Source: RPQJ01 sp963698735
Lineage (GTDB): Bacteria > Pseudomonadota > Gammaproteobacteria > Steroidobacterales > Steroidobacteraceae
NCBI GenBank assembly: GCA_963698735.1
Contig: CAVOSA010000032.1
Coordinates: forward strand, 62,001 to 126,000
DNA length: 64,000 nucleotides
Direction: 5' to 3'
Shown here in pieces: positions 1 to 8,761 of this stretch. Under the pieces are notes generated by a model. The model ran no database searches. It worked only from the letters and a program-made list of their open reading frames with translations, and was not told the DNA's origin. The position numbers and the translations under genes are program-made. Each line of letters begins with the position of its first letter. The first letter of the stretch is position 1.

Positions 1-1166
1 GGGTCAATTCGGCAGTTGCCGCCGCCGGGCGCGAGCGCAGCGTGCTCGTGAACGTCGTCGACGTGTCCGAGCTCTCGAGCTTCATCGTGCCGGCGATCGT
101 GGACCGTTCGCCGCTGGTGATCGCGATTTCCACCGGCGGCGTGGCGCCGGTGCTCGCGCGGCTGGTGCGCGAGCGGCTGGAGTCCCTGATCGACGGATCG
201 TTCGGCCAGCTGGCGGGGCTGCTCGAGCGGTGGCGCTCGCGCATCAAGGCCAGCCTGACTGACGTCAATGCGCGCCGCCGCTTCTACGAAACCGTCCTGC
301 GCGGGCACGTCGCCACGCTGGTCCGCAATCAGGATCTGCAGGGCGCCGAGCGTGAACTCGGACGCGCGCTCACCGGAGCGAACGCGCCGCGCCGCGGCAG
401 CGTGGTCCTCGTCGGGGCAGGGCCGGGCGATGCGGGGCTGCTGACGCTGAACGCGCTGCGTGCGTTGCAGGAGGCGGACGTCATCCTGCATGACCGGCTC
501 GTCTCGGACGAAGTGCTGAATCTCGCGCGTCGCGACGCCGATCGCATCTGCGTCGGCAAGTCTGCCCGCGGCCACTCGGTCCCGCAGGAACGCATCCACG
601 AATTGCTGCTCGAGCACGCTGGGCAAGGCCGCCGCGTCGTCCGTCTCAAAGGGGGTGATCCGTTCATCTTCGGCCGCGGCGGCGAGGAACTCGAATATCT
701 GCAACAGCAGGGCATTCCGTTCGAGGTCGTGCCGGGCATCACCGCGGCGGTGGCCTGCGGTGCCTATGCCGGAATTCCGCTCACGCATCGCGAACACGCC
801 CAATCGGTCCGGTTCGTGACCGCGCACTGCGGCGAATCGATCGACACGCTCGACTGGCCGGCGCTCGCGCAGGAAAGGCAAACCTTGGCGCTGTACATGG
901 GTGTCGCGGGCCTCGCCACGATCCGCGACCGCCTCGTTCAGCACGGCCGTGCGCCGTCCACCCCGGTTGCGATCGTCGAGAACGGTTCACGCGCCGGGCA
1001 GCGGGTCGTGCTCGCGACCCTTGCAGAGGTCGAAGACGCAGGGCGGGCTGCGGCCGTGAAGTCGCCAGCGCTGGTCATCATCGGCGAGGTCGCGGCACTC
1101 GCGGAAAAGCTGCACTGGTTCGGGTCGGCACCCGTGGTCTGGCGCCAGTTGCGCACAGCCGCCTGA
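1..1166 (+). CDS. cysG: Siroheme synthase CysG, 5' truncated by window edge
   Basis: Bifunctional siroheme synthase: an N-terminal precorrin-2 dehydrogenase/ferrochelatase domain and a C-terminal uroporphyrinogen-III methyltransferase, making the siroheme of sulfite and nitrite reductases in the cytoplasm. The frame is open from base 3. It matches the E. coli protein from about residue 85 on, so roughly 84 residues (the NAD-binding glycine loop) lie outside the window. Visible signatures are NVVD (the Asp104 equivalent), DRSPLVIAISTGG, VLVGAGPGDAGLLTL, the RLKGGDPFIFGRGGEE block and VPGITAA. At the position of Salmonella Ser128, the phosphorylated regulatory serine, this protein has threonine (IST where E. 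coli has VSS). It converges on the TonB receptor gene with only 5 bases between the stops. Identity is secure; only the start is missing. Confidence 0.95.
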   Translation, partial: VNSAVAAAGRERSVLVNVVDVSELSSFIVPAIVDRSPLVIAISTGGVAPVLARLVRERLESLIDGSFGQLAGLLERWRSRIKASLTDVNARRRFYETVLRGHVATLVRNQDLQGAERELGRALTGANAPRRGSVVLVGAGPGDAGLLTLNALRALQEADVILHDRLVSDEVLNLARRDADRICVGKSARGHSVPQERIHELLLEHAGQGRRVVRLKGGDPFIFGRGGEELEYLQQQGIPFEVVPGITAAVACGAYAGIPLTHREHAQSVRFVTAHCGESIDTLDWPALAQERQTLALYMGVAGLATIRDRLVQHGRAPSTPVAIVENGSRAGQRVVLATLAEVEDAGRAAAVKSPALVIIGEVAALAEKLHWFGSAPVVWRQLRTAA

Positions 1167-1171
1167 ACGCG

Positions 1172-3277
1172 TCACCGCGCCTGCCAGGTCAACTCCGCGA
1201 AGACGGAGCGCGGCCGTCCCGGAAAATAGCGGTACGTGCCGAAAGCGAAGTCCGCGCGGTCCGCATAGGCGCGATCGAGCACGTTGTTGAGCCGCACGGT
1301 CAACGACCAGCGCGGCACGAAGTCCCAGCGGGCACGGACGTTCAGCAGTTCGTGCCCGGTGTAACGATTGGCGTTCGACGCATCGACGAAATAGTCACCG
1401 ACTACGAGCCACTCCGCTTCCGCGGCTAGCGTGGGCAGTGGCTGGAACTCGAGGGTGGCTCGCAGCAGCTCGCGCGGCGCGGTGTCCACGTCGTTGCCCG
1501 AGATGATCGCCTCGCCGCCCTCCACGGCACGCGAGAAGTCGTAACGGTGCCGTGCATACGTACCCGAGACGTTCGCGGCGAGCCAGTCGAGTGCCTGCCA
1601 GTCCAGCGTGTACTCGATGCCTTCGTGCGACGTACGGCCGTTGCTCACGTAGTACCCGTTGGACTCGCGCAGGATGACGTTCTTCTTGCGCATGTCGAAA
1701 GCCGCGAGTTCGCCCTGCCAGTCGCCGCGCGCCGCCTTGAGGCCGATTTCGTACCCGTCGATCTGTTCGGAGTCGAGTTCGGCCACGGGCTGGTTACGCT
1801 GTAACCGGTACAGTTCGGTCATCTCCGGCGGCCGGAATCCGCGAGATGCGTTCGCGTACAGCATCAGGCCCTCCGCCGCGTCCCAGCGCAGGCTGAGCTT
1901 CGGGGCCGTGTTGGTGAAGGAGTCCTCGCGATCTGCAGGTCTGCTGTACAGGCAGCCCGCGGGCATGCACGGCACACCGTTCTCGTCCGTGTTGCCGGCC
2001 AGCATGCGGTTGTCGTAGTCGTACCCGACGTACTCCAGGCGCGCGCCGGCACCAGCGTGCACCGTGTCCGTAATCGCGTACTCGAGCTGGGCATAGCCTG
2101 CGGCCACGTTGGAGGTGACGGTGTAGTCGTAGTGCAGACCCACGGGACGGATGGCATTGGCCGCGGGGCTGCCGCCCGTCGTCGGCTCCGCCTGGTCTTC
2201 GATCAGGAAGGAGTCCGCCCACTCGAGGTCGATCCCCGTGATCAGCGCAACACGCTCGCCAAGGTTCCAGTTCACGCTGGTCATGAGCCCCGCGCTTTCC
2301 TGGCCATTGCGCTCGAGAGGCTGCCCGAGCAGGAAGTGCTGCAGGAACTCCATGCGCGAAGTGCGCAGGTACGGGCGCAGTTCGAGTGCGCCGGGCAGCG
2401 AGGTCTGCGGCTGCAGCAATCCGGTGAGCCGTACGGCGTGTGCGTTGCGGAACGCTTCCGGATTCGGGTTGGTCTCGCTCAGGTCCTGGTCGCGGTACGC
2501 ATTCTTGCCCGTGATGAATCCGGCGGTTTCCTGGTCGAGCCTGGTTGCGGCAAGGTCGAAGCGTGCAGGCATGTGGCCGTCGGCGCCGGTCGTCACGGTG
2601 GCATTGAGCTTGCCCTCGTCGAAGCCCGAGTCGTCGCGCCAGCCGCCATCGTGCGTGTACAGCGCCTTGAGCGAGGCTCCGGTGGACTCGCCGGTGTACG
2701 CCGAGACGAGGCTTGCGCGCGTGTAGCTCGATGGACCGACGCCCAGCCCAAGTTGCCAGCCCGGCAGTCCTGCCGGCGCGTCCTGCAGCACGTTGATCGT
2801 GCCGTGCACCGAGTTCGAACCGTAGAGCGCGGTGCCCGTGCCGCGCAGGACCTCGATCGCGTCCGCCTGCTCGGTGTTGATCTCGAGCATTTCGTTGACG
2901 TTGCAGAAGCCGACGGGGCGGATCGGGATGCCGTTCTCCATGAACAGGAACGCGCCGCACGAACCCGCTCCCGTCAGTACCGGCGAGCGGATCGCCGTGA
3001 GGCTTTCCTGCCCGCTGCCTCGCTGCACCATCACGCCGGGAACGCGGTTCAGCACCTCGGAACTGTGGGTGGCGCCGAGCAACTGGATCGTGTCGCTGCC
3101 GACACGTCCGATGCTGAGCGGCGTCGCCAGCGCGGCGACCTCCTGCCGTTGCGCCGTGACGACGATTTCCTCGAGCTTCGACGGTGCAGCCGGCACGGAC
3201 GCGGGGACAGGCGAGGCCAGGCCTGTGCCGATGCCTGTCAGCACGATTCGGACGAGCGTCGCTACGATGAGTTTCAT
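1172..3277 (-). CDS. TonB-dependent outer-membrane receptor
   Basis: A 701-residue outer-membrane beta-barrel receptor for TonB-energised uptake. A signal peptide covers about residues 1-28. It is followed by a TonB-box-like EEIVVTAQR, a plug domain (about 50-160, with IEVLRGTGTALYGSNSV) and a barrel ending in the aromatic-rich SVFAELTWQAR. The plug carries a cysteine pair (SCGAFLF and GFCNVNE) that may form a disulfide-closed loop. The substrate cannot be read from the sequence; iron-siderophore or cobalamin-like ligands are typical of the superfamily. It converges with cysG and diverges from the patatin gene across about 130 bases, with no obvious pathway partner. ATG at 3277 is chosen because the signal peptide starts there. 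The frame is intact, unlike the second receptor at 12.3-14.9 kb. Confidence 0.88.
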   Translation of the reverse strand: MKLIVATLVRIVLTGIGTGLASPVPASVPAAPSKLEEIVVTAQRQEVAALATPLSIGRVGSDTIQLLGATHSSEVLNRVPGVMVQRGSGQESLTAIRSPVLTGAGSCGAFLFMENGIPIRPVGFCNVNEMLEINTEQADAIEVLRGTGTALYGSNSVHGTINVLQDAPAGLPGWQLGLGVGPSSYTRASLVSAYTGESTGASLKALYTHDGGWRDDSGFDEGKLNATVTTGADGHMPARFDLAATRLDQETAGFITGKNAYRDQDLSETNPNPEAFRNAHAVRLTGLLQPQTSLPGALELRPYLRTSRMEFLQHFLLGQPLERNGQESAGLMTSVNWNLGERVALITGIDLEWADSFLIEDQAEPTTGGSPAANAIRPVGLHYDYTVTSNVAAGYAQLEYAITDTVHAGAGARLEYVGYDYDNRMLAGNTDENGVPCMPAGCLYSRPADREDSFTNTAPKLSLRWDAAEGLMLYANASRGFRPPEMTELYRLQRNQPVAELDSEQIDGYEIGLKAARGDWQGELAAFDMRKKNVILRESNGYYVSNGRTSHEGIEYTLDWQALDWLAANVSGTYARHRYDFSRAVEGGEAIISGNDVDTAPRELLRATLEFQPLPTLAAEAEWLVVGDYFVDASNANRYTGHELLNVRARWDFVPRWSLTVRLNNVLDRAYADRADFAFGTYRYFPGRPRSVFAELTWQAR

Positions 3278-3407
3278 GCGTCGATTGGCGATGCGGGCGA
3301 GTGCCGGGAACAGGCGAGACGGGCGTGCATTATCTCTGACTGGGTGCGGCAGCGGCGGCTGGCGTGCCGGCGTTTGCTACCATCGCGGCCATCTTCTGGA
3401 GCAGGCA

Positions 3408-5729
3408 ATGCGAATCCCATTCGTTTCAGGCCGCTTGCGCGATTCTCGATCCGGCCGCACGTCGCGCGTCATCGTCTGGCTGGCGCTGCTGGCAAGCGCC
3501 GGCAGCGTGACTGCTGCACGTGCGGAACCGACCCCGGGCGCGGCCGACCAGACCACTGTTCAAGGTGCCGCAACGACAACCCCCACCCCGCCGGAGCGCC
3601 CGCGCATCGGGCTCGTCCTGAGCGGCGGCGGCGCGCGCGGAGCGGCCCACGTCGGCGTCATTCGCATGCTGGAGGAGATGCGGATTCCAATTGACGCGAT
3701 TGCGGGCACGAGCATGGGTGCGGTCGTCGGTGGACTGTACGCGGCGGGACTCAGCGGCGCCGAAATCGAACAGGTGTTCCTCGACCTCAACTGGCAGGAG
3801 GCGATCCGAGACCGGGCGCCGCGCCGGGACCTGGCCTACCGGCGCAAGCAGGACGACCGCAACATCCTGGCGAAAGGCGCGCTTGGCGTGGATGGGAGCG
3901 AGGGCATCGTGCTGCCGCTCGGCCTGGTGCAGGGACACAAGATCACACAGGTGCTGCGTGGCGCCACCGCACGCGTGGCGGATGTGCAGGACTTCGACCG
4001 GCTGCCGACACCGTTTCGTGCGCTTGCAACCGATCTGGAGACGGGCGAGCCCGTGGTGCTGGGGCAGGGCGACCTCGTCACGGTGCTGCGCGCCAGCATG
4101 TCGGCGCCCGGCGTGCTGTCGCCGGTCGAAGTGAACGGCCGCCTGCTCGTCGACGGCGGCCTCATCGACAACCTGCCCGTCGAACTCGCGCAGAGCATGG
4201 GTGTGGACCGGCTCATCGTCGTGGACGTGAGCTTTCCGCTCGCGAAGCGCCAGGATTTCGGCTCGGCGTTCGACGTCACGAACCAGATGATCGGCATCAT
4301 GGTCCGGCGCGGCACGCTGGAGTCGAAGGAGCACATGCAGCCGGGCGACGTGTTGATCGAACCCGACCTCGGCGCGATGACTGCACTGGAATTCGGGCGT
4401 GTGCCGCAGGTCATGGAACAGGGCCGGATAGCGGCCCGCAACCAGGCTGCGCAGCTGGCGTCACTGTCGCTGCCCACCGCCGAGTACGGCCAGTACGTGG
4501 CGCTGCGCACGCGCTCCGTCGAGCCCGAGGTGCAGGTTGCATTCGTGCGCCCGAGTGAGCGGTCGCAGGGAGAGGCCAGGCGCGTCGAGGCCGTCTTCGG
4601 CGACCTTGCCGGCGAGCCTCTCAACACGGACGAACTGCAGCAGCGGCTCGCCTCGCAGTACCGACTCGACGAATTCGAATCGGTCGATTATCGCGTCGTC
4701 CGGGACGACAGTGCGCGCGGCCTCGAGATCGACCTGCGGCGCAAGTCATGGGGCCCTGCGTTCCTGCGGCTTGGCGTCGGTGTCGAAAACGACTTCGAAG
4801 GCGGCGCCACGGCCAACGCCGCGGCGCAACTGCGCCTGACCCACCTCAATGCGCTCGACGCGGAGTGGATCATCGACGCACAGATCGGCGAAGAGCCGAA
4901 GCTGATCACGGAGTTCTACCAGCCACTGTCGCTGCGTCGGCCGTACTTCATTGCGCCGGCGTTCCGCTACGAGGAGAACACGCTGCAGGTCGTCAGCGAC
5001 GAAGGACAGCGCGTGGCCCGCTACCGCGTCCGCGACACCGATGTTTCACTGGCGGTCGGCGCGGAGCTGTCGAACTGGGGTGAGGTTCGAGTCGGCGTGC
5101 GACGCGGCAACGGCAGCAGCCGGGTGATGGTCGGCGACCCGAGCTTGCCCGAGGGTGATTTCGACATCGGCGGCGCTTTCATGAGCTTCGGCTACGACCG
5201 CCTCGACAGCGCCTACTTCCCGAAGCAGGGGCAGGCATTCCGCGCTGGCTGGATCGCCGACCGCGAATCGCTCGGCGCCACGCGCGATGCCGACATCGTG
5301 CGCGCCTCGTGGCAGCTGGCCCGCAGCCGCGGGCGCTACAGCGTCGTCTGGTCGCTGGACGGCGGCTCGGCGCTCGACGACGAGTTCGTCTCGCCCCAGG
5401 AGTTGTTCACGCTCGGCGGATTGTTCGACCTGTCGGGCCTGCCTCCCGACGCCAGGGTGGGCACGCAGTACGGCATTGCGCGCGCGATCGTCTACCGCCG
5501 CATCAGCCGCGGCGGCACGGGATTCTTCGAGTTCCCCGCGTACCTCGGGTTCTCGGTCGAGGCGGGCAACGTGTGGGCCACGAGGGACGACGTGGACTTC
5601 GGCGATCTCGAGGCGGGTGGCAGCCTGTTTCTCGGCGCGGAAAGCCCGTTCGGCCCCGTGTACCTGGCGGCCGGGCTCGCCAGTGGCGGCGAACGCGCGT
5701 TCTACCTGTACCTCGGCAAGACGTTCTGA
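3408..5729 (+). CDS. Patatin-like phospholipase with POTRA and outer-membrane barrel (PlpD type)
   Basis: A 773-residue type Vd autotransporter-like protein: signal peptide (about 1-39), patatin phospholipase domain (about 65-270), a POTRA-like linker (about 380-460) and a C-terminal 16-strand-type barrel ending in FYLYLGKTF. Catalytic features are the oxyanion loop SGGGARG (72-78), the nucleophile motif GTSMG (Ser102) and the dyad aspartate in VDGG (Asp249). The length fits Pseudomonas PlpD (728 residues). The frame stays open far upstream, but that part is antisense to the neighbouring receptor. ATG 3408 gives a clean signal peptide, so it is preferred. Expected activity is A1-type phospholipase/esterase, displayed on or released from the cell surface. 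A small gene follows on the same strand. Confidence 0.9.
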   Translation: MRIPFVSGRLRDSRSGRTSRVIVWLALLASAGSVTAARAEPTPGAADQTTVQGAATTTPTPPERPRIGLVLSGGGARGAAHVGVIRMLEEMRIPIDAIAGTSMGAVVGGLYAAGLSGAEIEQVFLDLNWQEAIRDRAPRRDLAYRRKQDDRNILAKGALGVDGSEGIVLPLGLVQGHKITQVLRGATARVADVQDFDRLPTPFRALATDLETGEPVVLGQGDLVTVLRASMSAPGVLSPVEVNGRLLVDGGLIDNLPVELAQSMGVDRLIVVDVSFPLAKRQDFGSAFDVTNQMIGIMVRRGTLESKEHMQPGDVLIEPDLGAMTALEFGRVPQVMEQGRIAARNQAAQLASLSLPTAEYGQYVALRTRSVEPEVQVAFVRPSERSQGEARRVEAVFGDLAGEPLNTDELQQRLASQYRLDEFESVDYRVVRDDSARGLEIDLRRKSWGPAFLRLGVGVENDFEGGATANAAAQLRLTHLNALDAEWIIDAQIGEEPKLITEFYQPLSLRRPYFIAPAFRYEENTLQVVSDEGQRVARYRVRDTDVSLAVGAELSNWGEVRVGVRRGNGSSRVMVGDPSLPEGDFDIGGAFMSFGYDRLDSAYFPKQGQAFRAGWIADRESLGATRDADIVRASWQLARSRGRYSVVWSLDGGSALDDEFVSPQELFTLGGLFDLSGLPPDARVGTQYGIARAIVYRRISRGGTGFFEFPAYLGFSVEAGNVWATRDDVDFGDLEAGGSLFLGAESPFGPVYLAAGLASGGERAFYLYLGKTF

Positions 5730-5759
5730 GGGCGGCGGGCACTGCCGGTGGGGAAAGGC

Positions 5760-5765
5760 TAAAAT
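5760..5765 (+). promoter_or_regulatory. Candidate -10 box
   Basis: TAAAAT lies 22 bases before the start of the small gene at 5788, in a short AT-rich stretch of the patatin-downstream gap. No convincing -35 box is visible 16-18 bases upstream, so this is a weak call. Confidence 0.3.
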
Positions 5766-5787
5766 GCGGGCGTCCCCGGAGAACTTC

Positions 5788-6030
5788 ATGGCCATCGCCA
5801 ACGAACAGAACCTGCGGCAGCCGCTGCCCGCGTCCCGTCCTTACGGCCTGCGCATCCGCGCGCGCCGCAACGACCCGTTTCGTCACCTCGTGGGCGATGA
5901 CTGGCAGAAAGAGCACTGGTACGCGACGCGCGCCGAGCGCGACGCCGCACTGTCCCAGATGAGCGGCCGCTACGTGTATTTCCGCCCGGGCGACGCGCCC
6001 ACGCTCGACTTCGAGAAAGTCGATCCCTGA
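5788..6030 (+). CDS. Small conserved-looking protein of unknown function
   Basis: An 80-residue, basic, soluble protein without signal peptide or membrane segment. It contains the tracts YGLRIRARRNDPFRHLVG and HWYATRAERDAAL. I do not recognise a named family. ATG 5788 is chosen because GGAG sits 6 bases before it; the in-frame ATG at 5764 lies inside the candidate -10 box and has no ribosome-binding site. The gene follows the patatin gene by 58 bases and converges on the kinase-like gene, with 13 bases between the stops. No regulatory or functional link can be drawn from context. Confidence 0.65.
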   Translation: MAIANEQNLRQPLPASRPYGLRIRARRNDPFRHLVGDDWQKEHWYATRAERDAALSQMSGRYVYFRPGDAPTLDFEKVDP

Positions 6031-6043
6031 ACGACGCGCGGCC

Positions 6044-6727
6044 TCAATGGCCGCGATCACCAGCTCCCTCGCGATCCGACCAGCCCAACAGGCTGCGCGT
6101 CACCCATAGGTACGCTGGCTTGCCGGTGCGCATCCAGATGGCGGCGGGCAGCGAGCGGCGTGCAAGGATCGAACGCTGCCGTGCCGTCAGCGACTCGGGG
6201 CAGTACGAGCGCTTGTGCTTGAGCAGGTGGCGCAGGTCGTCGTAAGCGAGCGCGCGAAAGCGCCAGCCGCGATACCGCGGGCGCATGGCGAGCTGGAAAT
6301 CGACCACGGCCGGTGAGCCGTCTGGAGCAACGAGCCAGTTCGGCTCCTTCGCCAGGTCGTTGTGGACGACGCCTGCCGCATGCAGGCGGCGAATCAGGCG
6401 CAGGCCGTCGCGGTAGTAGCCTGGGTCGCGCGGTTGCACGCGGTGCATCGGCTCGCCGTCGATCCACGAGCGCTGCAGTCGGCGCCCGTCCCAGCCCAGC
6501 AATCGCGGCACGCCAGGAACCCTGCGCAGTGCCTGCAATGCCAGCGCTTCGCGCGCGGCAAGACGTCGCGACGCCAGCCGCAACCACCAGCGGGCATCGC
6601 GCGTGTCGCGCTCGATGCAGGTGAGGCAGGGCGGTCCCGCATCGCCTGCTGGAGCGGTGTCGAGGCGACAGACGGAGCCCAGCAGGTCGCGCTTCAGCAG
6701 CGTGCGCACGGGCGGTGCATCGATCAC
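6044..6727 (-). CDS. Small RIO/Kdo-kinase-like protein kinase
   Basis: A 227-residue protein with the core of a minimal protein-kinase-like fold. The catalytic loop reads HNDLAKEPNWL (HxDxxxxN) and the metal-binding motif is VDFQLA, in place of DFG. This is the pattern of RIO-like and lipopolysaccharide-core (Kdo/heptose) kinases. The N-terminal lobe is short and no clear glycine-rich loop is visible. The start is the GTG at 6727, whose GTGA overlaps the stop of the upstream methyltransferase gene, implying translational coupling. Longer readings of this frame run antisense-like through that neighbour and were discarded. The substrate is unknown; a membrane lipid or LPS sugar is plausible given the integral-membrane partner. 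Confidence 0.75.
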   Translation of the reverse strand: MIDAPPVRTLLKRDLLGSVCRLDTAPAGDAGPPCLTCIERDTRDARWWLRLASRRLAAREALALQALRRVPGVPRLLGWDGRRLQRSWIDGEPMHRVQPRDPGYYRDGLRLIRRLHAAGVVHNDLAKEPNWLVAPDGSPAVVDFQLAMRPRYRGWRFRALAYDDLRHLLKHKRSYCPESLTARQRSILARRSLPAAIWMRTGKPAYLWVTRSLLGWSDREGAGDRGH

Positions 6728-7353
6728 GGCAGGCGCATCCAGGGTGCGATCGCTCCAGCGTGCTGCAGCACGTGCGCGCCCTGCACGAGCGCGAACGCGA
6801 GCAGCAGGCTGCCCGCATCGATCACCGCTTTCCAGACGACACGCGGCTGGATCACCAGCGTCTCGGGAACTGAGTAACGCGACAGGTCGGGCAGCAGCGC
6901 CGGTACCTGCGTGCGATACCGGCGCGCCGAGTCGCCGTGGCTTGCTTCGAGCAACGCGTCCTCTGCGCGGATCGCGCGCAGGTGCAGCGCGACGGCGAGA
7001 GTAACCAGGGCGACCAGCAACATGAGGCTGCGCGTCGCCAGCCCGAGACCGAACATCGCGACCAGCGAGAGCGTGTAGAGCGGATGCCGGCAGGCCGCAT
7101 AGGGGCCGGACTGCACCAGCGTCGCGTCCTTGCGTCCCGCAATGAACAGCGAGGTCCACAGGCGGCCTAGCGCGGCGACGGTCACCAGGACGAACCCGCC
7201 GAATCCTGCCAGTGCACCCGCCACGCCCGGAAACGTGGGCCGCTCTGCAACGGCCACCGCCACGATGCAGCAGAGGATGGCGAAACTCATTAGCCGCACC
7301 CGGGGCGTGCTGCGGGAGGTGTTCATTCCTGGGGTCTGCACGCGGTCATGCAC
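6724..7353 (-). CDS. Isoprenylcysteine methyltransferase-like integral membrane protein
   Basis: A 209-residue polytopic membrane protein with four to five hydrophobic segments (about 20-38, 45-65, 90-115, 175-195). It carries the ICMT/phospholipid-methyltransferase-type motif SGPYAACRHPLYT (cofactor-binding RHP) near residue 85. Family members methylate lipids or small thiols using SAM at the membrane; the substrate here is unknown. ATG 7353 gives the longest reading, and an in-frame ATG at 7326 is an equally possible start. The 3' end overlaps the kinase gene by four bases (GTGA), so the two are probably co-translated. It diverges from marC across about 30 bases. Confidence 0.75.
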   Translation of the reverse strand: MHDRVQTPGMNTSRSTPRVRLMSFAILCCIVAVAVAERPTFPGVAGALAGFGGFVLVTVAALGRLWTSLFIAGRKDATLVQSGPYAACRHPLYTLSLVAMFGLGLATRSLMLLVALVTLAVALHLRAIRAEDALLEASHGDSARRYRTQVPALLPDLSRYSVPETLVIQPRVVWKAVIDAGSLLLAFALVQGAHVLQHAGAIAPWMRLP

Positions 7354-7382
7354 GCATTCTAGCCGCCGGTTAAAGTGTGCGG

Positions 7383-8075
7383 ATGAACTGGCTGGGCCTC
7401 TATTTCAGCTCGCTGGCAGCCGCGCTGCTGGCGATACTGCCGATCGTGAACCCGTTCGGCGCCGTGCCGCTCGTAATGTCGGCATCCGGACACCTGCCCG
7501 AGCAGGAGCGCCTGCGGCAGATCCGGCGCGCCTGCGTCTACACATTCTTCCTGATGGCCGGCTTCCTGGTTGCGGGCGGCCTGATCATGAATTTTTTCGG
7601 CATTTCTCTGCCCGGCATGCGCATTGCGGGCGGCCTGATCGTCGCGTTCCTCGGCTTCCAGATGCTGTTTCCGAACCCGATTTCGGACAAGGAAGCCATG
7701 ACCAAGGCGGCCGGCGAAAAGTACGACATCGCCTTTACGCCGCTCGCCATGCCCGGGCTCAGCGGGCCAGGAACCTTCGCGGTGGTGATGAGCCTGTCGT
7801 CGCAGGCCGCAGCGCAGAAAGGTTTCTACAGCATCGTCGACTTCATGGGCGTGCTGACGGCGATTTTCCTCACGGCCTTGCTCAGCTGGTTCGTGCTCCG
7901 CGGGGCGGAACGCGTCAACCGGTTGCTTGGCGCCACGGGCATGGTCGCGCTGACACGACTGACCGGTTTCCTGATGATTTCCATCGGCGTGCAGTTCCTC
8001 ATCAACGGCACCACCATGATCCTGAACGACCCCGCGTTCTGGTCAGGCCTGGCCGAGGCAATCCGCGCCCGCTGA
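7383..8075 (+). CDS. MarC family integral membrane protein
   Basis: A 230-residue inner-membrane protein with six predicted transmembrane helices and the family signatures LPIVNPFGAVPL near the N-terminus and MPGLSGPGTFAVV in the middle. MarC proteins were once linked to multiple antibiotic resistance, a role later refuted in E. coli; their transport function is unsettled. The ATG at 7383 is used; a GTG two codons upstream is possible and no strong Shine-Dalgarno is visible. The methionine sulfoxide reductase gene follows 12 bases later on the same strand, so they may be co-transcribed. Confidence 0.88.
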   Translation: MNWLGLYFSSLAAALLAILPIVNPFGAVPLVMSASGHLPEQERLRQIRRACVYTFFLMAGFLVAGGLIMNFFGISLPGMRIAGGLIVAFLGFQMLFPNPISDKEAMTKAAGEKYDIAFTPLAMPGLSGPGTFAVVMSLSSQAAAQKGFYSIVDFMGVLTAIFLTALLSWFVLRGAERVNRLLGATGMVALTRLTGFLMISIGVQFLINGTTMILNDPAFWSGLAEAIRAR

Positions 8076-8087
8076 CGAGGGTCTACG

Positions 8088-8747
8088 ATGTTTTCATTGC
8101 GCAAGAAGAAACTCGAGATGCCGACCGCCGACGAGGCGTTGCCTGGCCGCGAGCAACGCATGCCGGTGCCGGCGCGCCATTTCGTCAATGGCAATCGCCT
8201 CGAAGCGCCTTTCCCGGCGGGCATGCGGCTGGCGCTGTTCGGCCTGGGGTGCTTCTGGGGCGCCGAACGCAGGTTCTGGACGACGGGCGGCGTGCACAGC
8301 ACGCAGGTCGGCTATGCGGGCGGACGCACCCCGAACCCGACGTACGAGGAAGTGTGCAGCGGTTACACCGGGCACAACGAAGTCGTGCGCGTCGTCTATG
8401 ACCCGCGGCAGATCTCGTACGAGGACCTGCTGCGGGTGTTCTGGGAATCGCACGACCCGACGCAGGGCATGCGCCAGGGCAATGACATCGGCACCCAGTA
8501 CCGGTCAGGCATCTACGTCTACGACGAGGCCCAGCGCAAGGCGGCAGAGCAGGGCGCTGCTGTCTATGGCGAGAGGCTGAAGGCGGCGGGATACCCCGCC
8601 ATCACCACCGAGATCCTCGCGGCGCCGGAGTTCTACTTCGCCGAGGACTACCACCAGCAGTATCTCGCGAAGAACCCGGACGGCTATTGCGGGCTCGGCG
8701 GAACCGGCGTCTCCTGTCCGATCGGCCTGGTCACCTCGGCCGGCTGA
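8088..8747 (+). CDS. msrA: Peptide-methionine (S)-S-oxide reductase MsrA
   Basis: A 219-residue MsrA that repairs S-methionine sulfoxide in oxidised proteins. The catalytic motif is GLGCFWGAERRFW, and the resolving cysteines sit in the C-terminal GYCGLGGTGVSCP, as in the three-cysteine E. coli enzyme, so thioredoxin-dependent recycling is expected. Additional family blocks are VGYAGGRTPNPTYEEVC and YFAEDYHQQYL. The N-terminal 45 residues before the core resemble the extension of E. coli MsrA. The protein is cytoplasmic, with no signal peptide. It lies 12 bases after marC and converges on the SYLF gene. Confidence 0.95.
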   Translation: MFSLRKKKLEMPTADEALPGREQRMPVPARHFVNGNRLEAPFPAGMRLALFGLGCFWGAERRFWTTGGVHSTQVGYAGGRTPNPTYEEVCSGYTGHNEVVRVVYDPRQISYEDLLRVFWESHDPTQGMRQGNDIGTQYRSGIYVYDEAQRKAAEQGAAVYGERLKAAGYPAITTEILAAPEFYFAEDYHQQYLAKNPDGYCGLGGTGVSCPIGLVTSAG

Positions 8748-8761
8748 GTCGGATTGTGTGG

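Noticed and set aside
2832..3407. An N-terminal extension of 192 residues of the patatin protein
   Set aside because: It is antisense to the TonB receptor, and the signal peptide begins at 3408.
2057..3694. A 545-codon plus-strand frame opposite the TonB receptor
   Set aside because: It is a mirror of the receptor gene, without motifs, and collides with the patatin start.
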